From NCBI GenBank assembly GCA_003956705.1, contig QZCP01000002.1:84779-148778 (forward strand): a stretch of 64,000 nucleotides of DNA, read 5' to 3'. Below are positions 1-10,925 of the stretch, piece by piece. The notes below the pieces were generated by a model. That model worked only from the letters and a program-made list of their open reading frames with translations, was not told the origin of the DNA and did not search any database. A program made the position numbers and the translations under genes. This stretch comes from Brevipalpus yothersi. Taxonomy: Eukaryota > Arthropoda > Arachnida > Trombidiformes > Tenuipalpidae. Every line of letters starts with the position of its first letter. Position 1 is the stretch's first letter.

Positions 1-938
1 ACATTTGTACATATGATAAGGAAGAGAGATACACAAGAAAAATAAGAAAGAAAGAAGAGAAGAACGTTCAAGGAACAGTAATTAATGACTGTTGACTGCA
101 GAATGAAATAAAATCATATTTCCTTACAACTTATCCATGATGATTTAATATCGTGTTTGTATGTGTTAATGGTGAAGAGAGATGATGAGTGATCTTCCCA
201 AACAGGTCAAGATGATTAAGATGATGATGAGACCACAAATAACGGGACCCAAAGTTCGATTGAAGAGAGAATCTACCTCTTGATAGCTACTGAACACCTC
301 GTATATTTTGGATCACAATTAAAGAAACGATGAGTTAAAATTCATCCCTCACACAATAGCTATCTATATTGATGATGATCAAAAGAATAGATGATGATGG
401 TGATGGACGAATGAACACAAATCTTTCTCATTTTGTTGGTAACCATTTGGACATATAAAGTGAATGAGAGCGAGAGAGATCAATTGGTGAGGTTGATTGT
501 TGACTTCAAAACCAAGAAAAAAGTGTTTAGGGTACAAGATGTATAAGTAGATATATCACAGAGAGAATATGAATCACTTTACGAATAACCCATCAGATGA
601 GTGGAATGAATAAAGTTCATGATGAAAATAAATTCGGTAAGGAACACAAATTCAGATCATCAACCAGGTGAAGAATCTAATGTATTCAGAAAATTTTATC
701 CTGAAACAATCTCAACTCACACAATCTGAATGAGTTCAGTAACTGAACTTGATATACTTGATATCTTGATCCCGAATATATAATATCGATACTCACCAGA
801 GGGCGAAAAAAAAATCTTTTTTTAAATCACAAAAAAATGTAAACATTTCAAATTATCTTGTCCATAATTATTTTCGATTATCTCGATTTCAATTTATTTA
901 ATTGTGTTAAACTTATTGGTTACAATTTTGGGTGTAAA
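1..938. other. Gene-free left edge, upstream of UBL5
   Basis: No ORF with recognisable homology was seen on either strand. The DNA is AT-rich with simple GATGATG and GAGA-type stretches. The last 100 bp or so should contain the UBL5 promoter and 5' untranslated region, but I see no convincing TATA box or initiator. Confidence 0.5.
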
Positions 939-1160
939 ATGATTGAGATTACTGTGAATGATCGTCTTGGGAAAAAAGTTCGCATCAAGTGTAATGAGGA
1001 TGATACTATTGGTGATTTGAAAAAATTGATCGCTGCTCAGTGTGGTACACGTTCGGATAAGATTGTGTTGAAAAAATGGTATACAATTTATAAAGATAAT
1101 ATCACTGTTGGTGATTATGAAATTAAGGATGGAATGAATTTGGAATTGTACTACCAATGA
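939..1160 (+). CDS. UBL5: Ubiquitin-like protein 5 (Hub1), 73 aa
   Basis: Hub1/UBL5 is an atypical ubiquitin-like protein that binds spliceosomal proteins such as Snu66 without being conjugated, and modulates pre-mRNA splicing. The 73-residue ORF begins MIEITVNDRLGKKVRIKC and ends MNLELYYQ. The length and the C-terminal tyrosine pair in place of a diglycine are both typical of the family. The first ATG of the conserved frame is at 939; the frame is open further upstream but there is no ATG there. No intron interrupts the gene. It converges on NOC4, whose stop lies 155 bp away. Identification is essentially certain. Confidence 0.96.
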   Translation: MIEITVNDRLGKKVRIKCNEDDTIGDLKKLIAAQCGTRSDKIVLKKWYTIYKDNITVGDYEIKDGMNLELYYQ

Positions 1161-1267
1161 TTGCTAATTTTTCCATGATCCATTATATCACATCATCAGA
1201 TCGATTGGGATGATAATGTTGTCACCATCGCCATCATCATCATCATGTTGGTTTAATATTTTTCATG

Positions 1268-1273
1268 AATAAA
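1268..1273 (+). terminator. AATAAA polyadenylation signal of UBL5
   Basis: A canonical AATAAA hexamer sits about 108 bp after the UBL5 stop, just before the convergent NOC4 stop. It is the only good candidate in the 155-bp gap. Confidence 0.55.
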
Positions 1274-1314
1274 GTATAATGTACACTTATATGCTTTTTT
1301 CATTCTATTCTGAA

Positions 1315-2700
1315 TTAATTCTGTGCAAATATTTTCAATCGATTCCTCATGTTCTCATCAATCGAGAGAGTGAGAACATTATCGTCAAGTACTGAGTAGG
1401 ATTCGCTCATCAAATCATCGTATGTCGTCTCGAGATCTTCCGAGATGTCCCAATCTTTTTCAGGAATTTTCTTCTTGATAAAAGCAGCTTTCTTGGCGAT
1501 TTGAGGATTCCAATGAGCGAGAAGAGTTCGAACTTCCCATAATGAGCTGTCCATTGCATTACATTTGGCAGGATCCTCTTCCTCTGGATCGTACGGATCA
1601 CTCTCTATGGTTTCTTGAGTTGTCTTGTTAATCATTACATTGAGACTGGGGTGTCTTACGAGTAGATTGCCAATCAGAGGAATGAGAAATGATTGAGCAT
1701 CGATTCCAGCGAGTAAAGTTAAACGGGACAATCTTTTTGCGAAAGCTGCAACCATATAAGCTGGTAGATGAGTTGATGTTAGAAAAATATCGGTCCAATA
1801 GAATAATCGAGCTCTATACTTGACATAGAGCATATCGGGTGTCAGTAGAGCGTAAAGTCTCTTGAAAAAATCGGGATATTCTCTATGAATTGGAAAAAAA
1901 TCATTCGTAAAAGAATCTGTTCCAGTCAATGTAATGTCAATGTCACTTACAAGTTACACTTTTGAATGAGAATAAATAAAGAGCTGAGCGATAGCAAGCT
2001 TGCTGAGCCTCCAATATTGTATGATTCGATCAGAAAATCAGCCAAACTTAGAGGATTACGGAAATGAGGCATTATTTTTTTATCCATCATCTTCAGAATG
2101 TTACGATACATCGATTTGTCCAGCTTAAAAATGATAAAGAGAATAAGCATTGCGGAATATTTTTCGAAAAGTTTTGATCTCATTTACCTTGAAACTGAGA
2201 AATACGATCCATACAGCAGCAAATAAATCAGCAATTTTTTCATAGCTCAACGATGATTGTACAAATGATTTAGGAGGGCTCTTGACAAGATACATGGTAG
2301 CTTCTCCATCATCAAGATTCATCAATTCATTGGGAATAGACTTTTTTTTCTTATTCTTCTTGCCTGGAATCTCAAGTTCAATCAATGTTAGCAAAGAATA
2401 AGCTCGATTGATAAAATTTTCACATAAGGGCATATCTTCTGATTCTTTTTTCAAACTCTTCAGAATTGGTAGCATAGCTTTCAGAACAAAATGCTTCACA
2501 TCATGAGCTCGAGAACATTCACCTATAGCATTAATAAGTTTATCAGCCGTTTCAGAGCAGGATGAAGTCAAAATTTCTTGGCATACATTCTTAATCAAAG
2601 ATTCAGAGAATTCTTTTGTGAATGGTTCATTCTCTTCCGGTATAAGGTCTGTCTTTAGTTCACCGATAGTATTCAAAAATCTTTCCCCTTGACAAGTCAT
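1315..2700 (-). CDS. NOC4L: Nucleolar complex protein 4 homolog (NOC4), 3 exons
   Basis: NOC4 acts with NOP14 in the nucleolus in small ribosomal subunit maturation. I read exons 2700-2188, 2123-1951 and 1882-1315, giving 417 aa. Both introns (2187-2124, 64 bp; 1950-1883, 68 bp) have GT-AG ends and restore the frame exactly at conserved residues: the second join gives CNLEYPDFF. The CBF/Mak21 domain is clear in the C-terminal half, with GGSASLLSLSSLFILIQK, LLTPDMLYVKYRAR and THLPAYMVAAFAKRLSRL. The N-terminal half is poorly conserved with a basic GKKNKKKK stretch. The protein is about 100 residues shorter than human NOC4L at the N-terminus; an extra 5' exon is possible but not evident. It is divergent with RRP4. 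Confidence 0.92.
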
Positions 2701-3168
2701 GATATCTATTATTTCACAAAAAAATAGTTTCCAATTTAAACTGAATACCTGTATAATGTATTCCGAATAACACCGAAACTTTTAATAACCAAAAATTGTT
2801 CAATCACCAAAAGACAACAACTCCGCTCATCACAATCAAAATTTCACATCAACAAAACTCTAGTTGAATAAGGCACAGTTCTTAATTACCTTTCAACATA
2901 ATGATAGACTCACATGATCCATTAAATGATTTAATTTAAATCATAATCAATAAAAAGATTGAATCTCTTGAATCCAGCATGTGTGAATGTTTACAAACTC
3001 AATTCACGTGCAGTTTGATGAGCAAACTTTGCTCCTTCAATCACATGTCTATGTTGAACGCGGAAAACAAACATTGAAGATATAGTTTAATTTTTTCAAT
3101 CATCATTTCAAATTTAATTTGGTGTTAAATGTTTCTCTGGTAGGAGTAGAGCTTTTTAGGCTGTGACA
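2701..3168. promoter_or_regulatory. Divergent promoter of NOC4 and RRP4, with E-box
   Basis: This 468-bp gap separates two head-to-head ribosome and RNA-processing genes. It contains a perfect CACGTG E-box at 3005-3010, the site bound by Myc/Max-type factors, which are known to drive nucleolar genes in insects. That this site works here is an inference. Confidence 0.5.
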
Positions 3169-4134
3169 ATGTTGTATTTACCAGGAGACGAAGTGACAGG
3201 TAATGTTTGGGGAACAATCTGGTTGGATATTATGTTTAGCGTGTTCCATGTTAATGATAATGTTTTTTTTCAATCTCTCTCTACCCAAAGATGATACCAA
3301 TTATATGAGAGGTCATGGAACATATCGTAAAGACAAGGTTCTCATATCATCGGTAGCTGGCTGTATTGATCGTGTAAATAAGCTACTTTCTATTCGACCA
3401 TTGAAAACCAGATATAATGGTGAAATTGGTGATATTGTCGTCGGTCGTGTGATTGAGGTACAATCGGAAAATAAACGATGGCGAATTGATACTGGATCTC
3501 GATTGGATTCTTTATTGTTACTTTCATCCGTTAATCTGCCTGGTGGTGAATTGAGACGTAAAACGGTGGAAGATGAGTTGATGATGAAAAATTTTTTCAA
3601 AGAAGGTGATCTTATATCAGCTGAAGTCCAATCAATTTTCACTGATGGCTCTTTATCACTTCATACAAGAAACTTAAAGTATGGAAAACTTGGCCAAGGA
3701 ATTTTGCTCAAAGTTTCTCCATCGCTTGTTGAAAGGCGAAAAACTCATTTCCACAATTTACCGATCGGTGCTCATCTTATTTTGGGTAATAATGGCTATA
3801 TTTGGATTTCTCAGACCGTTTCGGAAGGCTCTGAATCCGGTGGCTTTGCGGTCAATATGGAATCTGTTCCGATGTCTGATCGAGAAGTGATTGCTCGTCT
3901 GAGAAACTGTATTCTAGCACTCGCAAAACACAAGATGATGCTCAATTCGACTAGTGTTACCTATGCCTATGATATATCAATGTCACTGGCAGATGAGGTA
4001 AGATCATTGTACATACGTTTGAGCCCTCTGATCAATGTATTTGTTTTTTTCCATAGAGTAAAGATCTGATCAGGAGCGATCTGATAGCTGAATTGGCTCA
4101 GATGACCAAAAGCAAAATGGAAACGGAAGCCTAA
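3169..4134 (+). CDS. EXOSC2: Exosome complex component RRP4, 3 exons
   Basis: RRP4 is an S1/KH cap subunit of the RNA exosome, which processes and degrades RNA 3' to 5'. Exons are 3169-3199, 3291-3997 and 4057-4134 (271 aa). Introns of 91 and 59 bp have GT-AG ends. Exon 1 supplies MLYLPGDEVT, matching the family's N-terminal PGD motif, and exon 2 continues with TNYMRGHGTY, a family signature. The S1 region carries KTRYNGEIGDIVVGRV and SRLDSLLLLSSVNLPGGE; the KH region has LKYGKLGQG, HFHNLPIGAHLILGNNGYIW and REVIARLRNCI. It is about 20 residues shorter than the human protein at the N-terminus, and an upstream mini-exon cannot be excluded. The short last exon ends in METEA. Confidence 0.95.
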
Positions 4135-4910
4135 GCATGAGTCTCTCAAAGTTTTTCATGTAAATATTTTGAGAATTTACCTTCATCGAACCATTATTCG
4201 AGATGAACTTTCGTTTGAATGATTGAGATCTCGATTTTTCTTACAGTTTGTATCCCTGCTTTGGATTTATCGATAGAAATGTGGTCAAATTGATTTTCAA
4301 AAAGATGTCTCTTCCTATTTTTCGAATATTGTCACTATCATCTGTTACAAATGTCATAGAGAAATTTGAAAATATCGCTCCACAAGCAGGTCCTCAGAAA
4401 TTTATTTCTCCTGTGATCACTGGTCCAGTTTTATCAATCGATTTCAATCATTTAGCTAATTCTACTAATTCGCTCTAACTAATTCGATTTACTTCTTGCA
4501 AAAGCCCCTAATAATGATCCCCGTTTTTTGAAAAATTATCAAGTCGCTAGGAATTATTTCCATCTCACAGTCAATAGTTTATTAGAAAAGTTTGTTCTAG
4601 CACCCTATGTACATAATGAAACATTTATTTTACACCACGAATAGCTCTGAAAAATAAGTGATTATTAACAAGCTGTGACCGGTTCAAACGGAAAGGAACA
4701 ACCAATAAGATGAGTAAATCTATATCAACTTGAAGCTATGCCTTTCCTCAAGTTCTCATCGAGCATCCAAACAGAATATTCATGATCATTAAGTTCTAAT
4801 CCGTGTGGATAAAAATTAACCGCTTATTTTCGATGAAAAGGAAAGGAATCACCTGAAAATGGTGAGCTCTGAATACTGCCTCTTAGATCATACTGGTATA
4901 TTTGGTATTA
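4135..4910. other. Intergenic gap; one unrecognised small ORF
   Basis: Apart from the RRP4 3' region, this gap holds a 76-codon open frame at 4248-4478 (+) preceded by a pyrimidine-rich TTTCTTACAG. It resembles an acceptor, but no partner exon, homology or codon signal supports a gene. I see nothing else. Confidence 0.4.
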
Positions 4911-5666
4911 CTAAATTGGTAACACTTTTCCATTATTAGAGCTCTCCAAATTGAAACCGAGCTTTCCTGCATTCGAGCCAATGCTTCCACTGATGCTATT
5001 ACCATTGGGACCACCATTGATACCCATACTAATAGATTCACCTCCACTACTACCAGATCCTCCACTACCCTGGTTCATGCCTCCACCACCACTGTTGCTC
5101 ATACCATTGGATCCGCCACTACCGTGGTTCATGCCACCACCACCACCTCCATTGTTTCCCATACCATTGGATCCACCACCACCTTGGTTCATGCCACCAC
5201 CACCACCTCCATTGTTTCCCATACCATTGGATCCACCACCACCTTGGTTCATGCCACCACCACCCTGGTTCATGCCCCCACTATTCTGATTCATACCTCC
5301 GCCACCACCTCCACTGTTGCCCATACCATTGGATCCACCACCACCGTGATTCATGCCCCCACCACCACCTCGATCACCTCTGCCGTGGCTCAAGCTCCCA
5401 CCGGTGCCTTGATCACCACTGCTCAAATGCGAACCACTACCTTCTGTCCTACTGGATTCACTACCATTATGGCCCATTCCACCTCCACCACTACTCTCAC
5501 GGTGACTGTGGGTTGTAGTATCAGAAGGAGAATCTTTACTAACCCCTAGACCACTATTGGCACCTCGCTGACTCTTCTCGGTGCCTTGTGGTCCATTTTC
5601 GTGAGAAGAGGCACTAATTTCGGCTAAAATAACTGAAGCTACAAACACTGATAAGATGGGCTCCAT
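4911..5666 (-). CDS. Secreted glycine-rich repeat protein 1, 251 aa
   Basis: This is a single-exon ORF with an N-terminal signal peptide (MEPILSVFVASVILAEISAS), a polar Ser/Gly linker, then about 130 residues of GGGG, GGMNQ and SNGMGN repeats and a short unique tail (SSNNGKVLPI). Composition suggests an extracellular structural protein such as a cuticle, silk-like or secretion matrix component. No catalytic domain is present. The next gene upstream on the same strand (6572-6955) has a near-matching signal peptide, so the two look like tandem duplicates. The exact function is unknown. Confidence 0.75.
   Translation of the reverse strand: MEPILSVFVASVILAEISASSHENGPQGTEKSQRGANSGLGVSKDSPSDTTTHSHRESSGGGGMGHNGSESSRTEGSGSHLSSGDQGTGGSLSHGRGDRGGGGGMNHGGGGSNGMGNSGGGGGGMNQNSGGMNQGGGGMNQGGGGSNGMGNNGGGGGGMNQGGGGSNGMGNNGGGGGGMNHGSGGSNGMSNSGGGGMNQGSGGSGSSGGESISMGINGGPNGNSISGSIGSNAGKLGFNLESSNNGKVLPI
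5101..5250 (-). repeat. 60-bp tandem repeat inside glycine-rich protein 1
   Basis: The sequence repeats with an exact 60-bp period (5101, 5161 and 5221), encoding 20-residue glycine-rich units with an SNGMGNNGG core and a GGMNQ end. The second and third units are nearly identical over their shared length, which implies recent unequal crossing-over or slippage. Confidence 0.85.
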
Positions 5667-6571
5667 TTTGTGTAGGCAAAAAAAATTGGATTCCTTCAGA
5701 TTTTTTTGAGAAATTTGCCTCTTGTCAGATAAAAAATGGCAAGTCAGTTAGAAGTCAAGTTTTCAGGGCTTTTCATATGGTGAACAATCGTTTCAAACTC
5801 GAAAGCACTCCAATGCACGGGGCTCAAATCGAACCGAACTATTTCACACTTTGTCAATGAGATATTGCTCTTTCTTGAAGTCCCCGAGAAACAATTATCA
5901 ATGAAGCTGAAAAAGCTTATAACATGGAAATTTCTAATTAAATCTTCAGATAGACCTCCTGAATACCAGATGTTGATCAGTTGACATTGAATAAGCAATT
6001 CATCTTAGCCATTTGAGGAAATGCTCGCCAATGAAAGTTATCGATATTGCTCAGAAAATTTTAGCTATCAAATTACTAGTGACTCTATTTCATACATCTT
6101 TCTACGACTATTCCTTCCTCTGAATAGTAATCTGTATTTTGATTGAAGAACCACCGATAGATAGGAATAAGTTATGGGATATTCTAACAGGAGCCCGAAT
6201 TGCTGTATAACATCTTCGAAATTCTTTTCTAGTGATGTTTAGATGATTCTTCTAATCACCCTGAGTTATTTTCAACTTCTAGTTGAAAGAGTTTACTGGA
6301 ACTGAGTTAAAACAAGAAACATTCATTCAATACAGTAAAGACTGAGAAAAAAAGTGATCATCAGTTGAAAACTAACTTAATGACAACATGGAATCACAGT
6401 CTTTGATAGAAAACAAAGATCGAATGAAATCTATTCATCGGTTATTGATATAAAGTAACAAGAGTTGAGAATTGAGCTTTTCATATCGAAAATTTATCAT
6501 ATATCACTCAAGAATAGAGATTTACCTATGTATATGGTATGATTGAGCATCATCGATTAGTCCGATAAACT
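5667..6571. other. Intergenic gap between the glycine-rich genes
   Basis: This gap holds the putative promoter of glycine-rich gene 1 at its left end. An 84-codon open frame at 5744-5998 (-) has no recognisable features. Nothing else is supportable. Confidence 0.4.
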
Positions 6572-6955
6572 TTAAACGTTGGCACTCATAGTGTCACCAC
6601 CGCTGCCCCCCATACCTCCACTGCCACCCGTACCACCGCTGGAACTCATTCCAACGCCACTACCTCCACTGCCACCCATACCACCGGAACCACCCGTGCC
6701 ACCGCCGGAACTCATTCCACCTCCACTGCCACCACTGCCACCCATACCTCCAGAGCCACCACTACTCATGTTGCTGTCAGCACCGGAACCTCCGCCGCCG
6801 CCTCCACCACCTCCTCCGCCACCTCCGGCACCGGCTCTTCGGATGTTACTCTCGGAACCCTTTCGATCATGATGATCATGGTGATGGTGATGAGGAGCGG
6901 CACTGATACTATATATAATCACAGCAGCGATGAACACTGAAAAGAAAGGCTTCAT
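6572..6955 (-). CDS. Secreted glycine-rich protein 2, His-rich N-terminus, 127 aa
   Basis: The chosen start at 6955 gives a clean signal peptide (MKPFFSVFIAAVIIYSISAA), matching the pattern of the neighbouring glycine-rich protein; longer frames add unrelated residues. After the signal come a histidine cluster (PHHHHHDHHDR), a run of about a dozen glycines, and GGSGGMGGSGG repeats ending TMSANV. The His cluster could bind metal, but this is speculative. It is probably a small structural secreted protein. A TATA-like element lies about 110 bp upstream. Confidence 0.75.
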   Translation of the reverse strand: MKPFFSVFIAAVIIYSISAAPHHHHHDHHDRKGSESNIRRAGAGGGGGGGGGGGGGSGADSNMSSGGSGGMGGSGGSGGGMSSGGGTGGSGGMGGSGGSGVGMSSSGGTGGSGGMGGSGGDTMSANV

Positions 6956-8334
6956 TTTGTATTGGTGACACGAACTGAGCGACTCACAAATAATGAATGA
7001 TAACACTGAAAAGCTCTTGACAATCAAGCGAAAGAAATTCGAATGGAAAAGTAACTAGAATTCTGATTTTTATAGCTTTTAGTTCAGCTACTAATTATTC
7101 TTGACTCGTACGAGCTACAGAGCAACACAGTATGATGAAAACTTAGCCAACTCTTTGTTCAAGCCTCTGCTAATTGTCCCAGATATTGCCTCATCTACAC
7201 ATCAGAATGGTGCAATCATCGATGTTGCTGCTAAGTTTGATTGTAATAGAATTTCTCGGGAATTTTTCGATACGTTTCTCAGAACAACAGGTGAATAGAT
7301 TGATCTGTTGATATTGGTTAATTACTCTATTTAAGCGATGGATAGAAATATTTAGACTGTTGACAGTTCTCAACATTTTCTGGTGAATTTCACAGCGAAT
7401 CACCTGCCATTTTCTTGGAATCATCAAAATTTTTTCATTTTCTATTACAAGCAATTGGTACAATTTGTAGAGGGAAAATAAAAACAGAAATTAGACATCC
7501 AGTTGGAGAAACAAATAACAAACAACGTTCCAATTTTGATCAGCGTTCACGCAGCTGATTTTGAATATGAACAAACATCAATTCAAGACTTTCAAGAACT
7601 AAATTAATATAAAATATAAAATAAAAATGTATAAAATAAATCTTACGAATTTCTGAAATCTATGTGTAAGAGAGTGGTTTCATCGGAATTTGATGAAGTC
7701 AAGGTCGGTCTGAGAGTTGAATGATATCAATATGAGTGTAACGAACTTGATTGAAAGTTATTTCTTCAACTTTCAGATGAATAAGAGAAATCTTTCTCTC
7801 TCGCTCTCTCGCTCTTATTTTTACTTTAGATTATCTAGATCCCAATTACTCGTGATATGGGCTGTAGGATCTATGACCATCATAATTCTCTCCTAGAAAA
7901 TTATAACTACTATTAAGATTCATACTGTTCAAATTTTCTCTTTTCTCTAGCACTAGCAGAAAGTATTATCTCATTGGTATTAATAGCATTATCTACAGCA
8001 TCTAATTTCAGTTGGAAAGATCAGTAATCACAAGATTCTCAAATATTCCGAGCCATTGTTCAATTTGTTCTAGAGAAAGATTATGATCATTGAAAAGTGA
8101 TTTTTATTCAAAAAATTTTCAATTATTCATCCAGGAAAATAAAACTAAATAAAATGATGTCATTGAATTTAAATGAAAGGTATTCGTGATATAGGTCGAT
8201 TAAAAAATAAATGATGATATTTGCGTAAAGTTTTTGAGAGTGAGTTTTTTTACGTTCCAAAAGAATAATATTTAATTTCCTCACATTATTCGTGGAAGAA
8301 ATTTTTGTTAATAATGAAAGTGCTCAATGAAAAA
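6956..8334. other. Intergenic gap upstream of glycine-rich gene 2
   Basis: Apart from the promoter of glycine-rich gene 2 and the 3' region of the dioxygenase gene, nothing recognisable was found. The 65- and 90-codon frames near 7100-7460 overlap on opposite strands and look like chance. Confidence 0.4.
7067..7073 (-). promoter_or_regulatory. TATA-like box for glycine-rich protein 2
   Basis: TATAAAA on the minus strand lies about 112 bp before the start codon, a plausible distance for a short 5' untranslated region. No experimental support is visible. Confidence 0.45.
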
Positions 8335-9114
8335 TTACCCCTTGAAATCAGGCGTCTCAGAGGCTTCAGGATCTATTCCAACCACAATTCTACTTCTTAC
8401 CTCTCTTCTCAGATCACCAGCAACTTTCAAAACAGTTTGAATTCCATTATCTCTTGGAAAAATATGATCTCTTTCATTCACAAGTCGTCTCTTGGTGTTA
8501 GTTGAATACGGACTTAGTTGAGCCATTTTTCGAGTGAATCGTTCAGTGAAATAAAATTGTCCAATATAGACAACATTTTGACCACGAGTGACTTCAATAT
8601 GAATATGAATGGTTCGTCCATCATACCATCCTGGCACAATGGTTTGAAAAAAAGTTCGACCATCTTGATCACTCACTTGATAACCACGTAAAAATGTGAG
8701 CTTATTTTGTGGCTTCAATCGGCCATCACTCAACTTTGGCCCACTCGGTTGTAGGAAGCCCGAATATTCACCGAGAGCATCCGATTGCCATATGTGGACA
8801 ATCGCATCGGGAACTGGTGTACAATCGGCAGCATTTGTTAAAATAATTTCCAAATTTAATTTGATACCCTTTTTACCCTCAGTTATATCACTACGCTCCA
8901 GATCATTGGTTATAAAATACGGTCCTTCAGTTGATATTGGAGCCAGTACACATTGATGCTGATTTGCAGCACGCTTAAATCGCGCACAATTAACGATCGT
9001 TTGATTGTGGTAGAGAGGTGTTCCTTGAGTGTGTGGATCAGAGGACACAAAAGTCATCACAGAGACTAATACTAGGGTGAAAAAATTTCTCATCATTGCA
9101 TTTGCTGTGGACAT
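8335..9114 (-). CDS. Secreted intradiol ring-cleavage dioxygenase, 259 aa
   Basis: Intradiol dioxygenases use non-haem Fe(III) to open the ring of catechol-type aromatics between the two hydroxyls. The fold signature is complete: STEGPYF, IVHIWQSDALGEYSG, TFLRGYQVSDQDGRT and PGWYDGRTIHIHIEV. The four iron ligands expected in the family are Tyr117, Tyr164, His170 and His172 (numbering from the ATG at 9114). The N-terminus is hydrophobic (FFTLVLVSVMTFV), suggesting secretion; ATGs at 9096 and 9192 are alternatives. There is no intron. Spider mites carry a family of such secreted enzymes, regarded as acquired from fungi and used against plant phenolics; a similar origin and role here is an inference. 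Neighbours are also secreted proteins. Confidence 0.93.
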   Translation of the reverse strand: MSTANAMMRNFFTLVLVSVMTFVSSDPHTQGTPLYHNQTIVNCARFKRAANQHQCVLAPISTEGPYFITNDLERSDITEGKKGIKLNLEIILTNAADCTPVPDAIVHIWQSDALGEYSGFLQPSGPKLSDGRLKPQNKLTFLRGYQVSDQDGRTFFQTIVPGWYDGRTIHIHIEVTRGQNVVYIGQFYFTERFTRKMAQLSPYSTNTKRRLVNERDHIFPRDNGIQTVLKVAGDLRREVRSRIVVGIDPEASETPDFKG

Positions 9115-9585
9115 TATTATCACACACACAGGTAAGAGGTAAGAATAACTGAGACTATGGAAAAATAATTTGATAATTTGAAATGATTCCAAATGACCCG
9201 AAAACTAGTTCTGAACTTTATTCTCTATCAGTCAACACAGATGAGACTGGTTTGTTGTGTGTGTTTGTGTGATATGTCAGTATGTGTATATATTAGTGTA
9301 ATGGAGGAAAAATTTTTCTCTCTCTCTAATACTATTGACTAATTAAGAAGGAGTTGTATTGAGAGGCAATTCTTGGCCTTGTACCGAAACTAACGAATCG
9401 GGAGCGATTTAAGACGAAAACACGTCATGAAGGTTGAAGCAATCCAGAAAAAAATTGACTCGATATATTTTGCAAATGTTTCTACTCATTTTATTAAACT
9501 ATTATGACTGTGATCATTTGTGATGTTAACTTCAACTTTTTTTAGTGAGAGGCTTACACATACATCTTTCGGAGAAAATCTTGAC

Positions 9586-9653
<68 letters not shown>

Positions 9654-10925
9654 ATAAGCGAGAAACGAAAAAAAGATCATTAAAATATCGGTTTCATTAG
9701 ATTAAGCCCCATTATGGTGATTCTTGTATGAGCCATTTTGACGTATATTTCTCTTCCTATGGGAATACGTAATGTGTAAGTTTAGTTGATGATAATGACT
9801 CCATACTAGCTGATGAGGTTTTCTGATCCATGATTCGGGATGATCGTTTGGCCTTCAATTTTTTGAGGAAAATAGCAACACCATGGTTATGTGTGTGCTT
9901 TCAATCACTGATTATTCAATTTCATGCCACTTGCATCAGTTTTTTCAGACAATTATGATATTCGTACTGAAACGAAACAGTGAACGAATCAAGACAAGCT
10001 ATATTGTCTCGAATTTTATAGATTCTGAAACTAATGCTAAGGCCATACTATTGAATTTTTTTCTATCGTGATTTACGATTGGATAAATTTTTTTTATTGA
10101 CATGAAATACTTTGGTAATGTTGATACTTCTTCCACAAGGTTGTTTTTTCTCAGACAGTCTGTGTCGAAATATTTCCAAAAGAATGTAAATTTCCTTGGC
10201 TTACTTAGCTGAGCTAGACTGTAAACGAAATTTTTGTCTCTCAGTGCACAAATTTTCATTCTCAACATAAGATTGTTGAAAGCTCCTCAAACCATGGAAA
10301 TCCTTGATATTCTCTCGAAATTTTTTTCACAACGACACTTCCCAAGGACTAAAAAGAAGAACTAACGATCTTAAGCTTTCAGGCGCGAAAAGCGAAAAGT
10401 TACGTTCTCAACGTACACGTTGCAGTGGGATCAGTAAAATTCAGCAGATTCAGCGAAATTCGGTTTCTATCAAGCGATTCTAGTAGGTACAATGGACATA
10501 TTCTGATGCATGATGTATGCCAGATTTTATCTATGATCGTAAAAATTCCAACAAAAATTACAGTTTCAAATAGGGTTAATTTTAAACGTGCCAATTAGAG
10601 AGCCCAAACTAATTCATGATGAAAATTCAGTCAAATCGCTGTAACCAGGATGATTAATGATTATGGTTCACATATTGGCTCCTCGAATTAATTGTAATCA
10701 CTATGAATTACAAACAATTAACTTAGAAATTGAATGCTTAAAACTTTTTCTCGACTTTGCTGAAGAACATTCATATTACTTGTGGCGCCAGTATCTGAAC
10801 ATGTGCGTCAATCCACATGGTTTGGATGTTTGATAAACACTGTTTATGTTGTAATTTAATCGTGAATGTTTAAATTTGTTATACTGATTTGTGTCTAATC
10901 GATAGTGTTGTATGAGGTGATTAAT
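9115..10925. other. Intergenic gap between dioxygenase and LLPH genes
   Basis: The left end should be the dioxygenase promoter (a TATATA lies near 9287-9292). A long (AG)n tract occupies 9589-9649. The right end precedes LLPH and contains TGGCGCCAG near 10783 but no clear core promoter. No gene was recognised. Confidence 0.4.
9589..9649. repeat. (AG)n microsatellite, about 60 bp
   Basis: An uninterrupted AG dinucleotide run in the dioxygenase-LLPH gap, one of only two long GA tracts in the first 41 kb. Confidence 0.95.

Noticed and set aside
4248..4478. 76-codon ORF after RRP4 with an acceptor-like upstream sequence
   Set aside because: No homology, partner exon or domain; length is within chance expectation.
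4951..5549. Proline- and threonine-rich ORFs on the plus strand
   Set aside because: They are antisense readings of the glycine-rich repeat gene on the minus strand.
6579..6872. Proline-rich ORF on the plus strand
   Set aside because: Antisense shadow of the second glycine-rich gene.
10905..10925. Upstream extension of LLPH
   Set aside because: The frame begins with TTG; the conserved MAKSLRSK start at 10926 is the first ATG.
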